Shown here piece by piece: positions 8,574 through 17,755 of a stretch of 44,818 bases of DNA. The first letter of the stretch is position 1; each line of letters starts with the position of its first letter. The translations under genes were made by a program, and so were the position numbers. This DNA is from CAYFPO01 sp964345035 (GTDB taxonomy: Bacteria; Fidelibacterota; Marinisomatia; SCGC-AAA003-L08; GCA-002704045), in contig CAYFPO010000017.1 of assembly GCA_964345035.1 (NCBI GenBank), forward strand, positions 1 through 44,818, given 5' to 3'. A model generated the notes under the pieces. It was not told where the DNA came from. It made no database searches and worked only from the letters and a program-made list of their open reading frames with translations.

Positions 8574-9841
8574 TAATTTTGAAAAAGATTAGAAAAATGA
8601 TTTCGAATTTCATTGAAGCTAATATCCACCTGTTCACTGTTTTCCATATTTCTGACCCGGACACTTTGGTTTTGAATTTCTTCTTCTCCAATAATTACAG
8701 CAAATCTGCTGTTCTGTCTGTTAGCTTCCCGCATCTGAGCCTTTAAACTACGTCTTAATGTTTCAACAATAACGGAAATTCCATTAATATTTCTAAGCTC
8801 TTCTGCTATTTTCAATGCAGTAGATACAGAATCTTCTCCCAACGCAACTATATATATTTCAACAGGTGAAACCGTTGGCAATCCTTCTGAGCCTATCACC
8901 ATGAATAGTCTCTCCATACCTGCGGCAAATCCCACAGCAGGAGTGGGTTTACCACCAAGCTGCTCGATGAGGTTATCATAACGTCCGCCGCCGCAGAGAG
9001 CATCTTGTGCCCCCAGTTTATCGGAAGTTATCTCAAACGTTGTGCGCGTATAATAATCCAATCCTCGAACCATAGATTTATCCTCAATGAATGGAATTTT
9101 CAAGCCATGCAATAATGATTTAACCATTGCGTAATGATTCTTGTCATCTTCAGTGAGAAACTCAGATATCTTGGGTGCGATTTCATCCAATAGTTGTTTG
9201 CAATCGGAAATTTTACAGTCAAACATTCGCAGTGCATTTTTGTTTAGCCGGGTTTGGCAGAGATTACAGAACTTGTCTGAATGTGATATCAAACTTTCCC
9301 GTAATGCATTAAGATATCCCTCACGGATTTCACTGCTGCCAATACTATTCAATCGAACAAACAAATTTTCCAGTCCCAGATTTTTATAAAATCCATAGGC
9401 AATAGAAATTACTTCCACATCCTGTTCAGGATGCTCAGAACCGATTGCTTCGATTCCAAATTGGTGGAACTGTCTTTGGCGACCTGCCTGCGGACGTTCT
9501 CTTCTAAATAATGAATCCACATAGTAAAGCTTAGTAATAGGTCCAATACTTTGGAGATTATTCTGAATAAAAGCACGTACAACCGGTGCAGTCAGTTCAG
9601 GGCGAAGTGTTAAACTGGATTTACCCTGATCTTCCCATGTGTACATCTCTTTAGATACAATATCAGTTTCAGTACCAATTCCCCTAGAAAAGAGTTCAGT
9701 ATTCTCAAAAACGGGAGTTCGGATTTCTCCATATCCAAATGAAGCCATAAATCTGTGCAAATGGGTTTCCAGCCAGCGCCACTGAACTGTTTCATCGGGC
9801 AGCCTGTCCTTGGTGCCCTTAATATTTCGGATAATGCTCAT
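8573..9841 (-). CDS. hisS: Histidyl-tRNA synthetase
   Basis: This class II aminoacyl-tRNA synthetase of 422 residues charges tRNA-His. Motif 1 lies near 'YGEIRTPVFENTELFSRG', motif 2 around 'FRRERPQAGRQRQFHQFG' with its conserved arginine, the HisA motif is RGLDYYTRTTFE, the HisB-like glycine motif is 'CGGGRYDNLIEQLGG', and motif 3 is 'AVGFAAGMERL'. The C-terminal anticodon-binding domain covers about 330-422. The start ATG is followed by the standard SIIRNIKGTKDRLP opening. It heads the hisS-thiI-xth transcript, whose junctions overlap by 1-4 nt. Confidence 0.97.
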   Translation of the reverse strand: MSIIRNIKGTKDRLPDETVQWRWLETHLHRFMASFGYGEIRTPVFENTELFSRGIGTETDIVSKEMYTWEDQGKSSLTLRPELTAPVVRAFIQNNLQSIGPITKLYYVDSLFRRERPQAGRQRQFHQFGIEAIGSEHPEQDVEVISIAYGFYKNLGLENLFVRLNSIGSSEIREGYLNALRESLISHSDKFCNLCQTRLNKNALRMFDCKISDCKQLLDEIAPKISEFLTEDDKNHYAMVKSLLHGLKIPFIEDKSMVRGLDYYTRTTFEITSDKLGAQDALCGGGRYDNLIEQLGGKPTPAVGFAAGMERLFMVIGSEGLPTVSPVEIYIVALGEDSVSTALKIAEELRNINGISVIVETLRRSLKAQMREANRQNSRFAVIIGEEEIQNQSVRVRNMENSEQVDISFNEIRNHFSNLFQN

Positions 9842-9938
9842 CGAAGGTTTATTGGATTTTTAATTTTGATATAAATGATGAATTGATAGTGTAAAATTAT
9901 CCCTGTTGGATTTGAATAATAAAGAGATTTTGAGTCAA

Positions 9939-12900
9939 TTACAAACTATAAAAAGATCTTCCGCCCCTGGACTCTAATTTTATATCCTGTAAGTCAGGAT
10001 TTTTTACATTGATCTTCAGAAAGAATCCCTTACCAGGTCCGGATGGAGTCCATTCGAAACTGAATGTCCAACAATGCAGAGGGCGATTAAAGCTGAATTC
10101 ATGAAATACCATATTTCGTTCTATCAAATCAAACCTTGCAGAATGCTGCATTGTCCAATTTTCAGTAATATTCAGTTTCAATGAAGTGTTCATCCAAAAG
10201 GTTTTATTCATATCTACTTCATCTCCATCAATGATCTGATTCAGAGAATATCGAAAACTCATTGAAGTTTCCCATAAATTTCCATCACCTAATTGTGGAT
10301 CCAGATCTGTTGAGAAATATTCAGTGATATCATCATCTTCAGTAACTGTTGTATCTGAATCTTCAACTGAAGAAGTAAATCCAAGAAATCGTTTTCCAGA
10401 TAAACGCAGACTGGTTCCTCCACTAACGGTTGTAAACCTTGGCTTTCCTAAAATATTTACCCTTTTCAGATTTCCGATTGTATCAGGTTTTAATTGATAT
10501 AAATCGTGAGTCATAGAGACATCCAGTTTAAATCCACCCGGTAGAGTTGTCCGCAGTGATGACCGAACCGGAGAAAAGTTCATACTGTCTGCTGCGAAGT
10601 TGTATCCTGAATTCATATTCCACGTGAGTAGATCAACTTTTGTAAAATTATTCTCATCATCACGGAATTTCGCTTGAAACAGATTATTCAGACTGAAACT
10701 CATCGTTTTTTGTTCCTGTTTGGATGTACCACCAGCCATACTTCCTGCAAATCTATCATGGAGATTGCCTTCAATATCTTTCTGAAAATAGCCAAGGTCA
10801 ATCCCTAATAATTTTTTGGAGAAATCAGGTCTCCAGGAATAACTGACAGAAGGAGACAATATATGCCGAAAAGATTCGAAATTGCTTATTCCAATAGGGA
10901 ATACACCATAAATTTTAGTATTGGCTGACAATGATGCAGATCCTGTATGTCTGGGTAAGAAGCCATTAACTGTTTCATAGACACCTGGTTCAGCTTTGTA
11001 GTAATTTCGATATTTAAATATCCAATCTTCCTTTATACTCAATCTGGGATTCAATGTAAGCCACCCAAAAAATTTCTGTGGTGATGAAAATGACAAACTA
11101 TGGCTGATAACCTGGTTTGTATTTGTCGTATCTGACCAATTCTGACTAGAATCTGCAGTAAATCCAATTTTTTGTAATTGTGTCAAATTGCTGGAAACTG
11201 ACCAGTAAAGTGAATGATACCAGTGGCTGCCATTACCAAATAATTTGCTTTGCCCATGCCTGAATGTCAATCTTGGGAGATACCGAGTTTTGTAAAATAT
11301 AACATCTCCTGCACTTGGTTCTTCGCCCAATAGTTTTTTTTCTGAATTCAATAAATCAGTACTTTCTGAAATATTAATTGACATGGAATTTTTATAAGCA
11401 GTCCATTGCTTGGAATAATTTGCTGATGACTCCAATCGTTGCTTTAATCGGGTTTCCTGTGTCTGGGCAAAGGTGGTATCCTGATAATAATTGTTGTTGG
11501 ACATATACGTCCAATTCACATTGAGATTCTGTGTTGGGTCAATGGTCCAGTTATGCCGCCAACGGAGATCCCAACTTTGGTTACGGTCACCGGAAATAAT
11601 ATCTGCGATATCATCTGACATCATATTTCGATTGATTGTAGTAGATAAAGATCCGTTGTAACGATATCTTTTTTTATAATTGAAATTACCGAGTAATTTG
11701 ATTCCCTTTTCATCGTAGAAATTCATTAAAATTCTGGAATCAATAAAATCATTGGGTGCCCAAAAGTACCCCAATCCCTGGAAAAATGTGCCATCTCTCT
11801 TTCGGGTACCAAAAGACGGCATAATCCACCCACTGTGACGTCCACCCCCTTTATTTGGAAAAACAGCAAGCGGAAGTCCAACCAATGGTATGTCATAAAT
11901 AAATAACCATAGAGGACGGGCAACAACACGATCTCCGGTAATCATTTTCATTTTCCTGCTGGCGAGGTAAAAATGAGGATCGGGAGCATCACATGAAGTG
12001 TATTTACTGGTTTGCACATGAAATATGTCCGGATCATCCCGGTAGATCTCCCTGCCATAATAAAGACCATCATTAAAACTGGTTTTACCCTTAACCACTC
12101 TACCGTGGCGGGATATGAGATCGAATTCCATAAAATCACCGGAAACGGGTTCACCATCCGGAGTATCTACAATCGGTGGATCATCCTCCCGCGGGTGGAC
12201 TTCCAATAGGTTAGTGTCCCAGTCGGCGGTGATATATCCGGATGAGAGTACCGTTCCCTGATATTCCACCAATGCATTAGTTTCCAAAAATGTCTGGCGA
12301 TCCTTCACATGATAATCGATATATTCCGCCCGATACACTACTGTAGAATCTACTTCTGTATTATTTTTTTCCGGTGTAAACTCACCCCGGCCCCCGCCAA
12401 AAACCTGAATTCTGGATAATCCCTCTTTTGAAAAATTTACCTGAATTGTATCTCCAGATGCATCATTTAATCCTTTGAGCAAACTGTCTTCCACCATATG
12501 ATATAAAGTAGCTGCCATTCCGAATAAATACAGTGTTTCTATCTCATTATCTATAAATTCGGATTTCATATTGATACTGGACATATCGTCTCTGAACTGT
12601 TGGTATTCATTTGCTGATTCATACAATTTTGCATTCAGATCATTGAATGCCGCAGCTTCTCCAAATACAGTTAATTCTTGGATTAGGCTGTCTGTATACT
12701 GGATTTCAATTGTATTTCCGCTGAGACCTCTGCCAGGCTCTGTTACACTGCAGTTATCAATCATAGTCATCAACTGAGAATTGTCATCATACATAATATT
12801 GGATGCTTGTATAACCCTGGATTCATCAAACAAATTACAATCACCAAATGCTGAAAAGGACGAACCTCTGTATCCATTTGTTTTCCAATAATCAAATTGT

Positions 12901-13364
12901 TCGGATTGTAATTTTCTATTTTTTTGAACCATGTGAACATTTCCAAAAGCGGAAGATGAATCTAATTCTGTCCAATAATAAAGTGAATCACAGGTCACCC
13001 TTTGTTTAGACTGTTGAAAATCCACCTTTCCAATTGCTTTCAAAAATGGTACCCCGGCTCCATAATGGATCATCCTTTTGCAGGTAAGAGTATCATATTC
13101 TTCAATCATGACAACACCGCCGGTGAGGTGAAATTCCTTTTTTTCCTTGTAATAATCAGCATTTTCTGTATACAATGTAATTTCACCCCGCTGAAGCACT
13201 ACATTACCATGAAGCTGCTGCACAATCACTCCATTAATGGATTTGCTTTCCAGATAATCTGCCTCAATAATTCGTAACCCTGTGTTGTTTTGAGCTGCTG
13301 TAATACTTGGAATTACAAAAATAAAAAGTGAAAAAAATCTCAAATTCAATACCGGTTTTTCCAT
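9939..13364 (-). CDS. lptD: LPS-assembly outer-membrane protein LptD (OstA)
   Basis: The product is 1141 residues, long for LptD. It inserts lipopolysaccharide into the outer leaflet of the outer membrane. A signal peptide (about 1-24, cleaved near ITAAQ) precedes an OstA/LptA-like beta-jellyroll with repeats of 'GNVVLQRGEITLYTENADYY' type (about 30-400). The LptD barrel starts near residue 475 with 'LWLFIYDIPLVGLPLAVFP' and 'HSGWIMPSFG', and the rest is beta-barrel rich in aromatic strand ends (ending in SRGGRSFYSL). The enlarged N-terminal part matches LptD of FCB bacteria. Its ATG lies 19 nt inside the end of rarA, so the two are coupled. Confidence 0.9.
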   Translation of the reverse strand: MEKPVLNLRFFSLFIFVIPSITAAQNNTGLRIIEADYLESKSINGVIVQQLHGNVVLQRGEITLYTENADYYKEKKEFHLTGGVVMIEEYDTLTCKRMIHYGAGVPFLKAIGKVDFQQSKQRVTCDSLYYWTELDSSSAFGNVHMVQKNRKLQSEQFDYWKTNGYRGSSFSAFGDCNLFDESRVIQASNIMYDDNSQLMTMIDNCSVTEPGRGLSGNTIEIQYTDSLIQELTVFGEAAAFNDLNAKLYESANEYQQFRDDMSSINMKSEFIDNEIETLYLFGMAATLYHMVEDSLLKGLNDASGDTIQVNFSKEGLSRIQVFGGGRGEFTPEKNNTEVDSTVVYRAEYIDYHVKDRQTFLETNALVEYQGTVLSSGYITADWDTNLLEVHPREDDPPIVDTPDGEPVSGDFMEFDLISRHGRVVKGKTSFNDGLYYGREIYRDDPDIFHVQTSKYTSCDAPDPHFYLASRKMKMITGDRVVARPLWLFIYDIPLVGLPLAVFPNKGGGRHSGWIMPSFGTRKRDGTFFQGLGYFWAPNDFIDSRILMNFYDEKGIKLLGNFNYKKRYRYNGSLSTTINRNMMSDDIADIISGDRNQSWDLRWRHNWTIDPTQNLNVNWTYMSNNNYYQDTTFAQTQETRLKQRLESSANYSKQWTAYKNSMSINISESTDLLNSEKKLLGEEPSAGDVIFYKTRYLPRLTFRHGQSKLFGNGSHWYHSLYWSVSSNLTQLQKIGFTADSSQNWSDTTNTNQVISHSLSFSSPQKFFGWLTLNPRLSIKEDWIFKYRNYYKAEPGVYETVNGFLPRHTGSASLSANTKIYGVFPIGISNFESFRHILSPSVSYSWRPDFSKKLLGIDLGYFQKDIEGNLHDRFAGSMAGGTSKQEQKTMSFSLNNLFQAKFRDDENNFTKVDLLTWNMNSGYNFAADSMNFSPVRSSLRTTLPGGFKLDVSMTHDLYQLKPDTIGNLKRVNILGKPRFTTVSGGTSLRLSGKRFLGFTSSVEDSDTTVTEDDDITEYFSTDLDPQLGDGNLWETSMSFRYSLNQIIDGDEVDMNKTFWMNTSLKLNITENWTMQHSARFDLIERNMVFHEFSFNRPLHCWTFSFEWTPSGPGKGFFLKINVKNPDLQDIKLESRGGRSFYSL

Positions 13365-14647
13365 AAATGCTGCAGTCGTTCTTTCAGGAATTTTTCTCTA
13401 CCCTGTTCGGTGGGATTGTAAAATTTTGGTATGTTATTTATTGAGTCTGGAAAATAATTTTCATCCACAAAATGATTAGGTAAATTGTGGGGATATTTAT
13501 AATCCTTTCCATAATCCATGGATTTCATCAAATTTGAAGGGGCATTCCTCAAGTGAAGAGGAACGGACTGAATACCGGTTTGTTTCACAAATTCTTTGGC
13601 TGCATTTATTGAATTGCAGGCTGCATTACTCTTTGGACAACCAGCAAGAAAGGTAGTCACCTGTGACAAAATCAAACTTGCTTCCGGCATACCAACCATA
13701 TGAACAGCCTGGAACCCTGCGGTTGCAAGAGACAATGCATACGGTTCCGCATTTCCTATATCTTCAGATGCGAGAATGATCAGTCGCCGTGCAATAAATT
13801 CCGGCTTTTCACCACCCTCCAACATTACCGCAAGCCAATATATTGCTGCGTCCGGGTCGGAGCCCCGAACAGATTTTATGAATGCAGAAATTGTATCATA
13901 ATGATAATCACCGGATTTGTCATATAAAACATTTTTTTGCTGGAGAGCTTCATTAATATCCCCCTTTGTGATTGTAATTGATTCCTCGGAATTATGGATA
14001 TTTATTATTAGTTCCAATGTATTCAATAATTTTCTGGCATCTCCACCGCAGGATGTAAGTAATAGAATTTTAGACGATTTATCATAGGATATAGTTTTCT
14101 GAGAAAGTATGATATCAGTATTGATTGCTCTCTCAAGTATAGTATTTAATTCATCATCTGTAAATGAGTTTAGTTTAAGTATTTTACATCTGGAAAGCAA
14201 AGGTGAAATTACTTCAAAACTGGGGTTTTCTGTTGTTGCACCTATCAGTATGATACTGCCATTCTCAACACTATGAAGAAAACCATCCTGCTGAGATTTA
14301 TTAAACCGGTGAATTTCATCCACAAAAAGAATTGTTTTTCGATTTGCAGAGAAATTCAGCTTTCCTTTCTCAAGAATTTTTCGAATCTGCCCCACACCGG
14401 AATTCACAGCGGATAATTCAAAATAGTCCGCATTCGTCTCTCTGGCTAAAATTTTTCCCAGCGTAGTTTTACCAGTTCCGGGTGGACCCCAGAGAATCAT
14501 AGAAAATAAATTATTGGCGGAAAGAGTCTTGTTAAGCACACTGGTTTCCATAGTTAGATGAGATTGTCCTACAAAGTCATCAAAAGTCTGGGGTCGGATC
14601 CGTTCCGCAAGTGGTGGTAAATTGGATAATTCTCTAATTCGATACAT
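13346..14647 (-). CDS. rarA: Replication-associated recombination protein A (RarA/MgsA) AAA+ ATPase
   Basis: This 433-residue clamp-loader-like AAA+ ATPase acts at stalled replication forks. It shows 'LWGPPGTGKTTLGKILA' (Walker A), 'ILFVDEIHRFNKSQQD' (Walker B, with the RarA-specific RFNK), 'GATTENPSFEVISPLLSRC' (sensor 1 and arginine finger) and 'GDARKLLNTLE' (sensor 2). The C-terminal tetramerisation region contains 'ARRLIILASEDIGNAEP' and 'YKYPHNLPNHFVDENYFPD', both diagnostic. The gene is divergent from the phosphodiesterase gene at 14718, with a 70-bp AT-rich gap that should hold both promoters. Confidence 0.96.
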   Translation of the reverse strand: MYRIRELSNLPPLAERIRPQTFDDFVGQSHLTMETSVLNKTLSANNLFSMILWGPPGTGKTTLGKILARETNADYFELSAVNSGVGQIRKILEKGKLNFSANRKTILFVDEIHRFNKSQQDGFLHSVENGSIILIGATTENPSFEVISPLLSRCKILKLNSFTDDELNTILERAINTDIILSQKTISYDKSSKILLLTSCGGDARKLLNTLELIINIHNSEESITITKGDINEALQQKNVLYDKSGDYHYDTISAFIKSVRGSDPDAAIYWLAVMLEGGEKPEFIARRLIILASEDIGNAEPYALSLATAGFQAVHMVGMPEASLILSQVTTFLAGCPKSNAACNSINAAKEFVKQTGIQSVPLHLRNAPSNLMKSMDYGKDYKYPHNLPNHFVDENYFPDSINNIPKFYNPTEQGREKFLKERLQHLWKNRY

Positions 14648-14717
14648 AATTTGATTTTGAAAATCTGAGATTTTTTACTTTATTACTCTGAGTTAAGTTG
14701 AATAAATTATATGTGCG

Positions 14718-15959
14718 ATGAAACCCATGCCTAAAATTATGAAATATCTACGATTAATTCTCACTATAACATGCTTCACTTTTGCCGGTGATAATCCTTA
14801 TGTTATTATGATCTCATTTGATGGATTCAGATATGATTATCCTGAAAAAGTCAATTCACCCAATTTAGATTACATACGGGATAATGGCATAAAAGCAGAA
14901 TCACTTATACCTGTATTTCCTTCGTTAACATTTCCAAATCATTACTCTATTGCAACAGGATGTTATTCCGAAACACATAAAATCACAGGTAATAATTTTT
15001 ATTCAAAGGAATTTGGCACCAAATATTCTTATAGAAATTCCAATACAGTCCAGAATGAAAAATTTTATGACTGTGAACCAATCTGGGTGACCGCTGAAAG
15101 ACAGAACATCAAAACAGCAACCTTTTTCTGGGTTGGTTCAGAAGCAAGAATTAAAGGATATTATCCATCTATATATAAAAATTATACAACAGGAGTTGGA
15201 TTTAAAACCAGGATTGATTCAGCTATGGCATGGTTAGAATTACCAGAAACAATCAGGCCTCATTTGATTATGTTGTATTTTAGTGAACCGGATCATACCG
15301 CTCATGAAAAAGGACCAGAAAATGATTCAACTCTGAATAAAGCGGAATATATGGATTCAATTCTTGGATATTTATTGGATAGAATAAAGCAAAAAGATAT
15401 TAAAGATAAAATAAATCTCATTGTAGTCAGCGATCATGGCATGGCATCTATCAATAAAAAAAATCAGATAATTTTGGATGATTACGTGACGGATCTTAAA
15501 AGCTGGTTTATAAATGGTCAGGGTCCTATCGTACATTTGGATCGAAAAAGAAAATGGGACAAAACACTTCTAAATAAAATGAGAACAGAAATTAGAAGTA
15601 TTCCCCATGTGAAAGTATATGAAAAAGAAAATTTGCCGGAGAGATTACATTTCAATAATATCAATACCGGAGAAATTGTAATAATTGCAGATGAAGGATA
15701 TATGATTGCTACAAAGTGGAGTCTGAAAAATACAATTTTCTCATTGAAAGGAATGCATGGATTTGATCCCTCATCAAAATTAATGCACGGAATATTTTAT
15801 GCAATTGGACCGGATTTTAAGAATGGTTATAACATAAACAGTTTTGAGAATATTCATATTTACCCACTTGTTTGTAATTTACTCGGTATTGATCAATACT
15901 TCGGAACACCCGACACTCCTGAAGGAAATATTTCGGTATTAAAAGAAATATTGAATTAA
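14718..15959 (+). CDS. Exported ENPP-like alkaline phosphatase-superfamily phosphodiesterase
   Basis: This 413-residue protein resembles ectonucleotide pyrophosphatase/phosphodiesterases. A signal peptide (about 1-25) precedes the metal-binding MISFDGFRYDYP, the threonine nucleophile in PSLTFPNHYSIATG, and the later zinc ligands in 'YFSEPDHTAHEKGP', 'VVSDHGMAS' and 'GMHGFDP'. The family cleaves phosphodiester or pyrophosphate bonds of nucleotides or phospholipids in the periplasm. The substrate is not evident. It begins with ATG at 14718, and other ATGs follow at codons 4 and 8. It stands alone, with 143 bp to the next gene. Confidence 0.9.
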   Translation: MKPMPKIMKYLRLILTITCFTFAGDNPYVIMISFDGFRYDYPEKVNSPNLDYIRDNGIKAESLIPVFPSLTFPNHYSIATGCYSETHKITGNNFYSKEFGTKYSYRNSNTVQNEKFYDCEPIWVTAERQNIKTATFFWVGSEARIKGYYPSIYKNYTTGVGFKTRIDSAMAWLELPETIRPHLIMLYFSEPDHTAHEKGPENDSTLNKAEYMDSILGYLLDRIKQKDIKDKINLIVVSDHGMASINKKNQIILDDYVTDLKSWFINGQGPIVHLDRKRKWDKTLLNKMRTEIRSIPHVKVYEKENLPERLHFNNINTGEIVIIADEGYMIATKWSLKNTIFSLKGMHGFDPSSKLMHGIFYAIGPDFKNGYNINSFENIHIYPLVCNLLGIDQYFGTPDTPEGNISVLKEILN

Positions 15960-16089
15960 GAAAATTGTAATTCCTATTTTTATTGTTTGTTTAAATTTCT
16001 GTAAATTTGGCGCTCAAATTTGTGGAACTATTTTCAAAATAGAACTTTTATTTACGATTCAAAATTTAATTTTAATCCAATTCAAAATC

Positions 16090-16105
16090 AGGAGGTTTAA
16101 CCTTG
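16090..16105 (+). promoter_or_regulatory. Strong RBS deciding a TTG start
   Basis: AGGAGG at 16090-16095 is followed by a 7-nt spacer and a TTG at 16103. The spacing supports TTG as the true start of the ABC ATPase gene, because the encoded protein begins directly with the normal first strand of an ABC domain (IRVENLVKNY). The 15960-16102 gap before it is AT-rich and shows no clear hairpin. Confidence 0.75.
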
Positions 16106-17047
16106 ATACGTGTTGAAAACCTTGTCAAGAACTACGATGATGTAGAAGCATTGCGTTCCATCAGTTTTGAAGTTCATGACGGTGAAATCTTGGGGTTTTT
16201 GGGTGCCAATGGTGCCGGAAAATCTACAACTTTAAAAATCTTATCCGGATATCTTTCTCAAACATCCGGTGAGGTGTATGTTAATGATATTGATACTCAG
16301 GAAAATTCATTGGAAGTTCGAAAGCAGATCGGTTACCTTCCTGAATTAAACCCTCTTTATCCGGATATGCGGGTGTATGATCTTTTGGAGTTTACTGCAC
16401 AAATCCGGGGAATTACAGGAAAAGCATTTAAACAGTCACTTATTCGTGTAATCGAACAATGCGGACTTTCCGGTGTTGTACATAGACGAATTGGTGAATG
16501 TTCCAAGGGGTATAAACAAAGAACTGGTCTTGCCATGGCGATGATCCACGATCCAAAGATACTGCTCCTGGATGAACCTGTATCAGGTCTTGACCCTAAC
16601 CAGATTGTTGAGATCAGAGAACTAATAAAAAATCTCGGACAGGAAAAAATAGTGATGATATCAAGTCATATCCTACAGGAAATCCAAGCAACAGTAAACA
16701 GGATGATAATCATACATAATGGTGAAATAGTTGCTAACGGTACAAACGAAGAATTAATGAGTAATTTCAAAGGGCGTACCCAATTGACCATGGAAGTTAA
16801 AAATGCTACAGAGGAAAACCTGAATGTTCTTGGAGAAAAAGTTAAGGGAATCAATATTTTGAATGTAGAAAAAAATTCATCCGGTCATCATATAAGTCTG
16901 GATTATGAACAAACTGTTGATCCACGGGAAGATCTATTTAAATATGCATTAAAATCAAAATGGACAATTCTGGAAATGAGCCCACATCGTGCAAACCTTG
17001 AGGATATTTTCAGAACATTGACTGTTGAAGGAGGTAAGGATGCGTAA
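16103..17047 (+). CDS. ABC exporter ATP-binding protein, GldA-like
   Basis: This 314-residue ATPase has Walker A GANGAGKST, a Q-loop near 'IGYLPELNPLYPDM', the signature CSKGYKQRTG (a SKGYKQR form typical of the GldA/CcmA-type family), Walker B ILLLDEP and the H-loop SSHIL. A C-terminal extension (about 220-314) is usual for the gliding-motility/NosF-like ABC group. It starts at TTG and begins an operon with a permease, a GldG-like protein and a DUF4340 protein. Similar modules exist in many non-gliding bacteria, so gliding itself should not be inferred. Confidence 0.92.
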   Translation: MIRVENLVKNYDDVEALRSISFEVHDGEILGFLGANGAGKSTTLKILSGYLSQTSGEVYVNDIDTQENSLEVRKQIGYLPELNPLYPDMRVYDLLEFTAQIRGITGKAFKQSLIRVIEQCGLSGVVHRRIGECSKGYKQRTGLAMAMIHDPKILLLDEPVSGLDPNQIVEIRELIKNLGQEKIVMISSHILQEIQATVNRMIIIHNGEIVANGTNEELMSNFKGRTQLTMEVKNATEENLNVLGEKVKGINILNVEKNSSGHHISLDYEQTVDPREDLFKYALKSKWTILEMSPHRANLEDIFRTLTVEGGKDA

Positions 17048-17753
17048 TGTAAAAGCAATTTATTCCAAGGAAATGAAGTCATTTTTCAATAGTCCAATGG
17101 CGTATATTTTTCTAGCGGTATTTGTATTATTCAACGGATATTTTTTCACAAACACCTTTTTTCTGATAAACCAATCAGATCTCAGATCATTATTTGATGT
17201 GATACGCTGGGTGTATATCATATTCATCCCGGCAGTTACAATGGGTTTGATAGCCAGAGAAAAAGGATTGGGTACAATGGAAGTATTATCAACTTTGCCT
17301 ATTCGTGATTCAGAATTTGTAGTTGGAAAGTATCTGGCTGCATGGTCATTGATAGGTGTTGGTTTGGTTTTTACCCTTTTCCATTTTATCACATTACTGT
17401 TTGTGGGTACCAATATTGATCACGGTGCAATTTTATGCGGATACTTAGGATTATTTCTGGTTGGAGGTGTATATGCTGCTATCGGCACATTTACAAGCAG
17501 TATCACTGAAAACCAAGTCATTGCACTGATACTTGGAGCCGCCATTGTTTTTGTATTGTTTTTGGTGGATAAAATGCTGTTTTTTGTTCCCGGATATATG
17601 GCGGGAATTTTGCAATATATCGGCGTGGACTATCATCTTTCCAATATAACAAGAGGTGTGATCGATTCTAGAAATCTAATTTATTTCGGATCACTGATTT
17701 GGTTGTTTTTGATGTTGACCATTAATACGATCGGAAAAAGGAAGTGGAGATAA
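17040..17753 (+). CDS. ABC exporter permease, GldF-like
   Basis: This 237-residue ABC-2 type permease has six hydrophobic segments, with the N-terminus (RNVKAIYSKEMKSFFNSPMA) typical of GldF/NosY-type permeases and a conserved MGLIAREKGLGTMEVLSTLP loop after the second helix. The frame is also open from a TTG at 17025, but the ATG at 17040 sits 6 nt after GGAGG and gives the standard N-terminus. It overlaps the ATPase gene by 8 nt. It should form the membrane part of the exporter with the ATPase upstream. The substrate is unknown. Confidence 0.9.
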   Translation: MRNVKAIYSKEMKSFFNSPMAYIFLAVFVLFNGYFFTNTFFLINQSDLRSLFDVIRWVYIIFIPAVTMGLIAREKGLGTMEVLSTLPIRDSEFVVGKYLAAWSLIGVGLVFTLFHFITLLFVGTNIDHGAILCGYLGLFLVGGVYAAIGTFTSSITENQVIALILGAAIVFVLFLVDKMLFFVPGYMAGILQYIGVDYHLSNITRGVIDSRNLIYFGSLIWLFLMLTINTIGKRKWR

Positions 17754-17755
17754 GT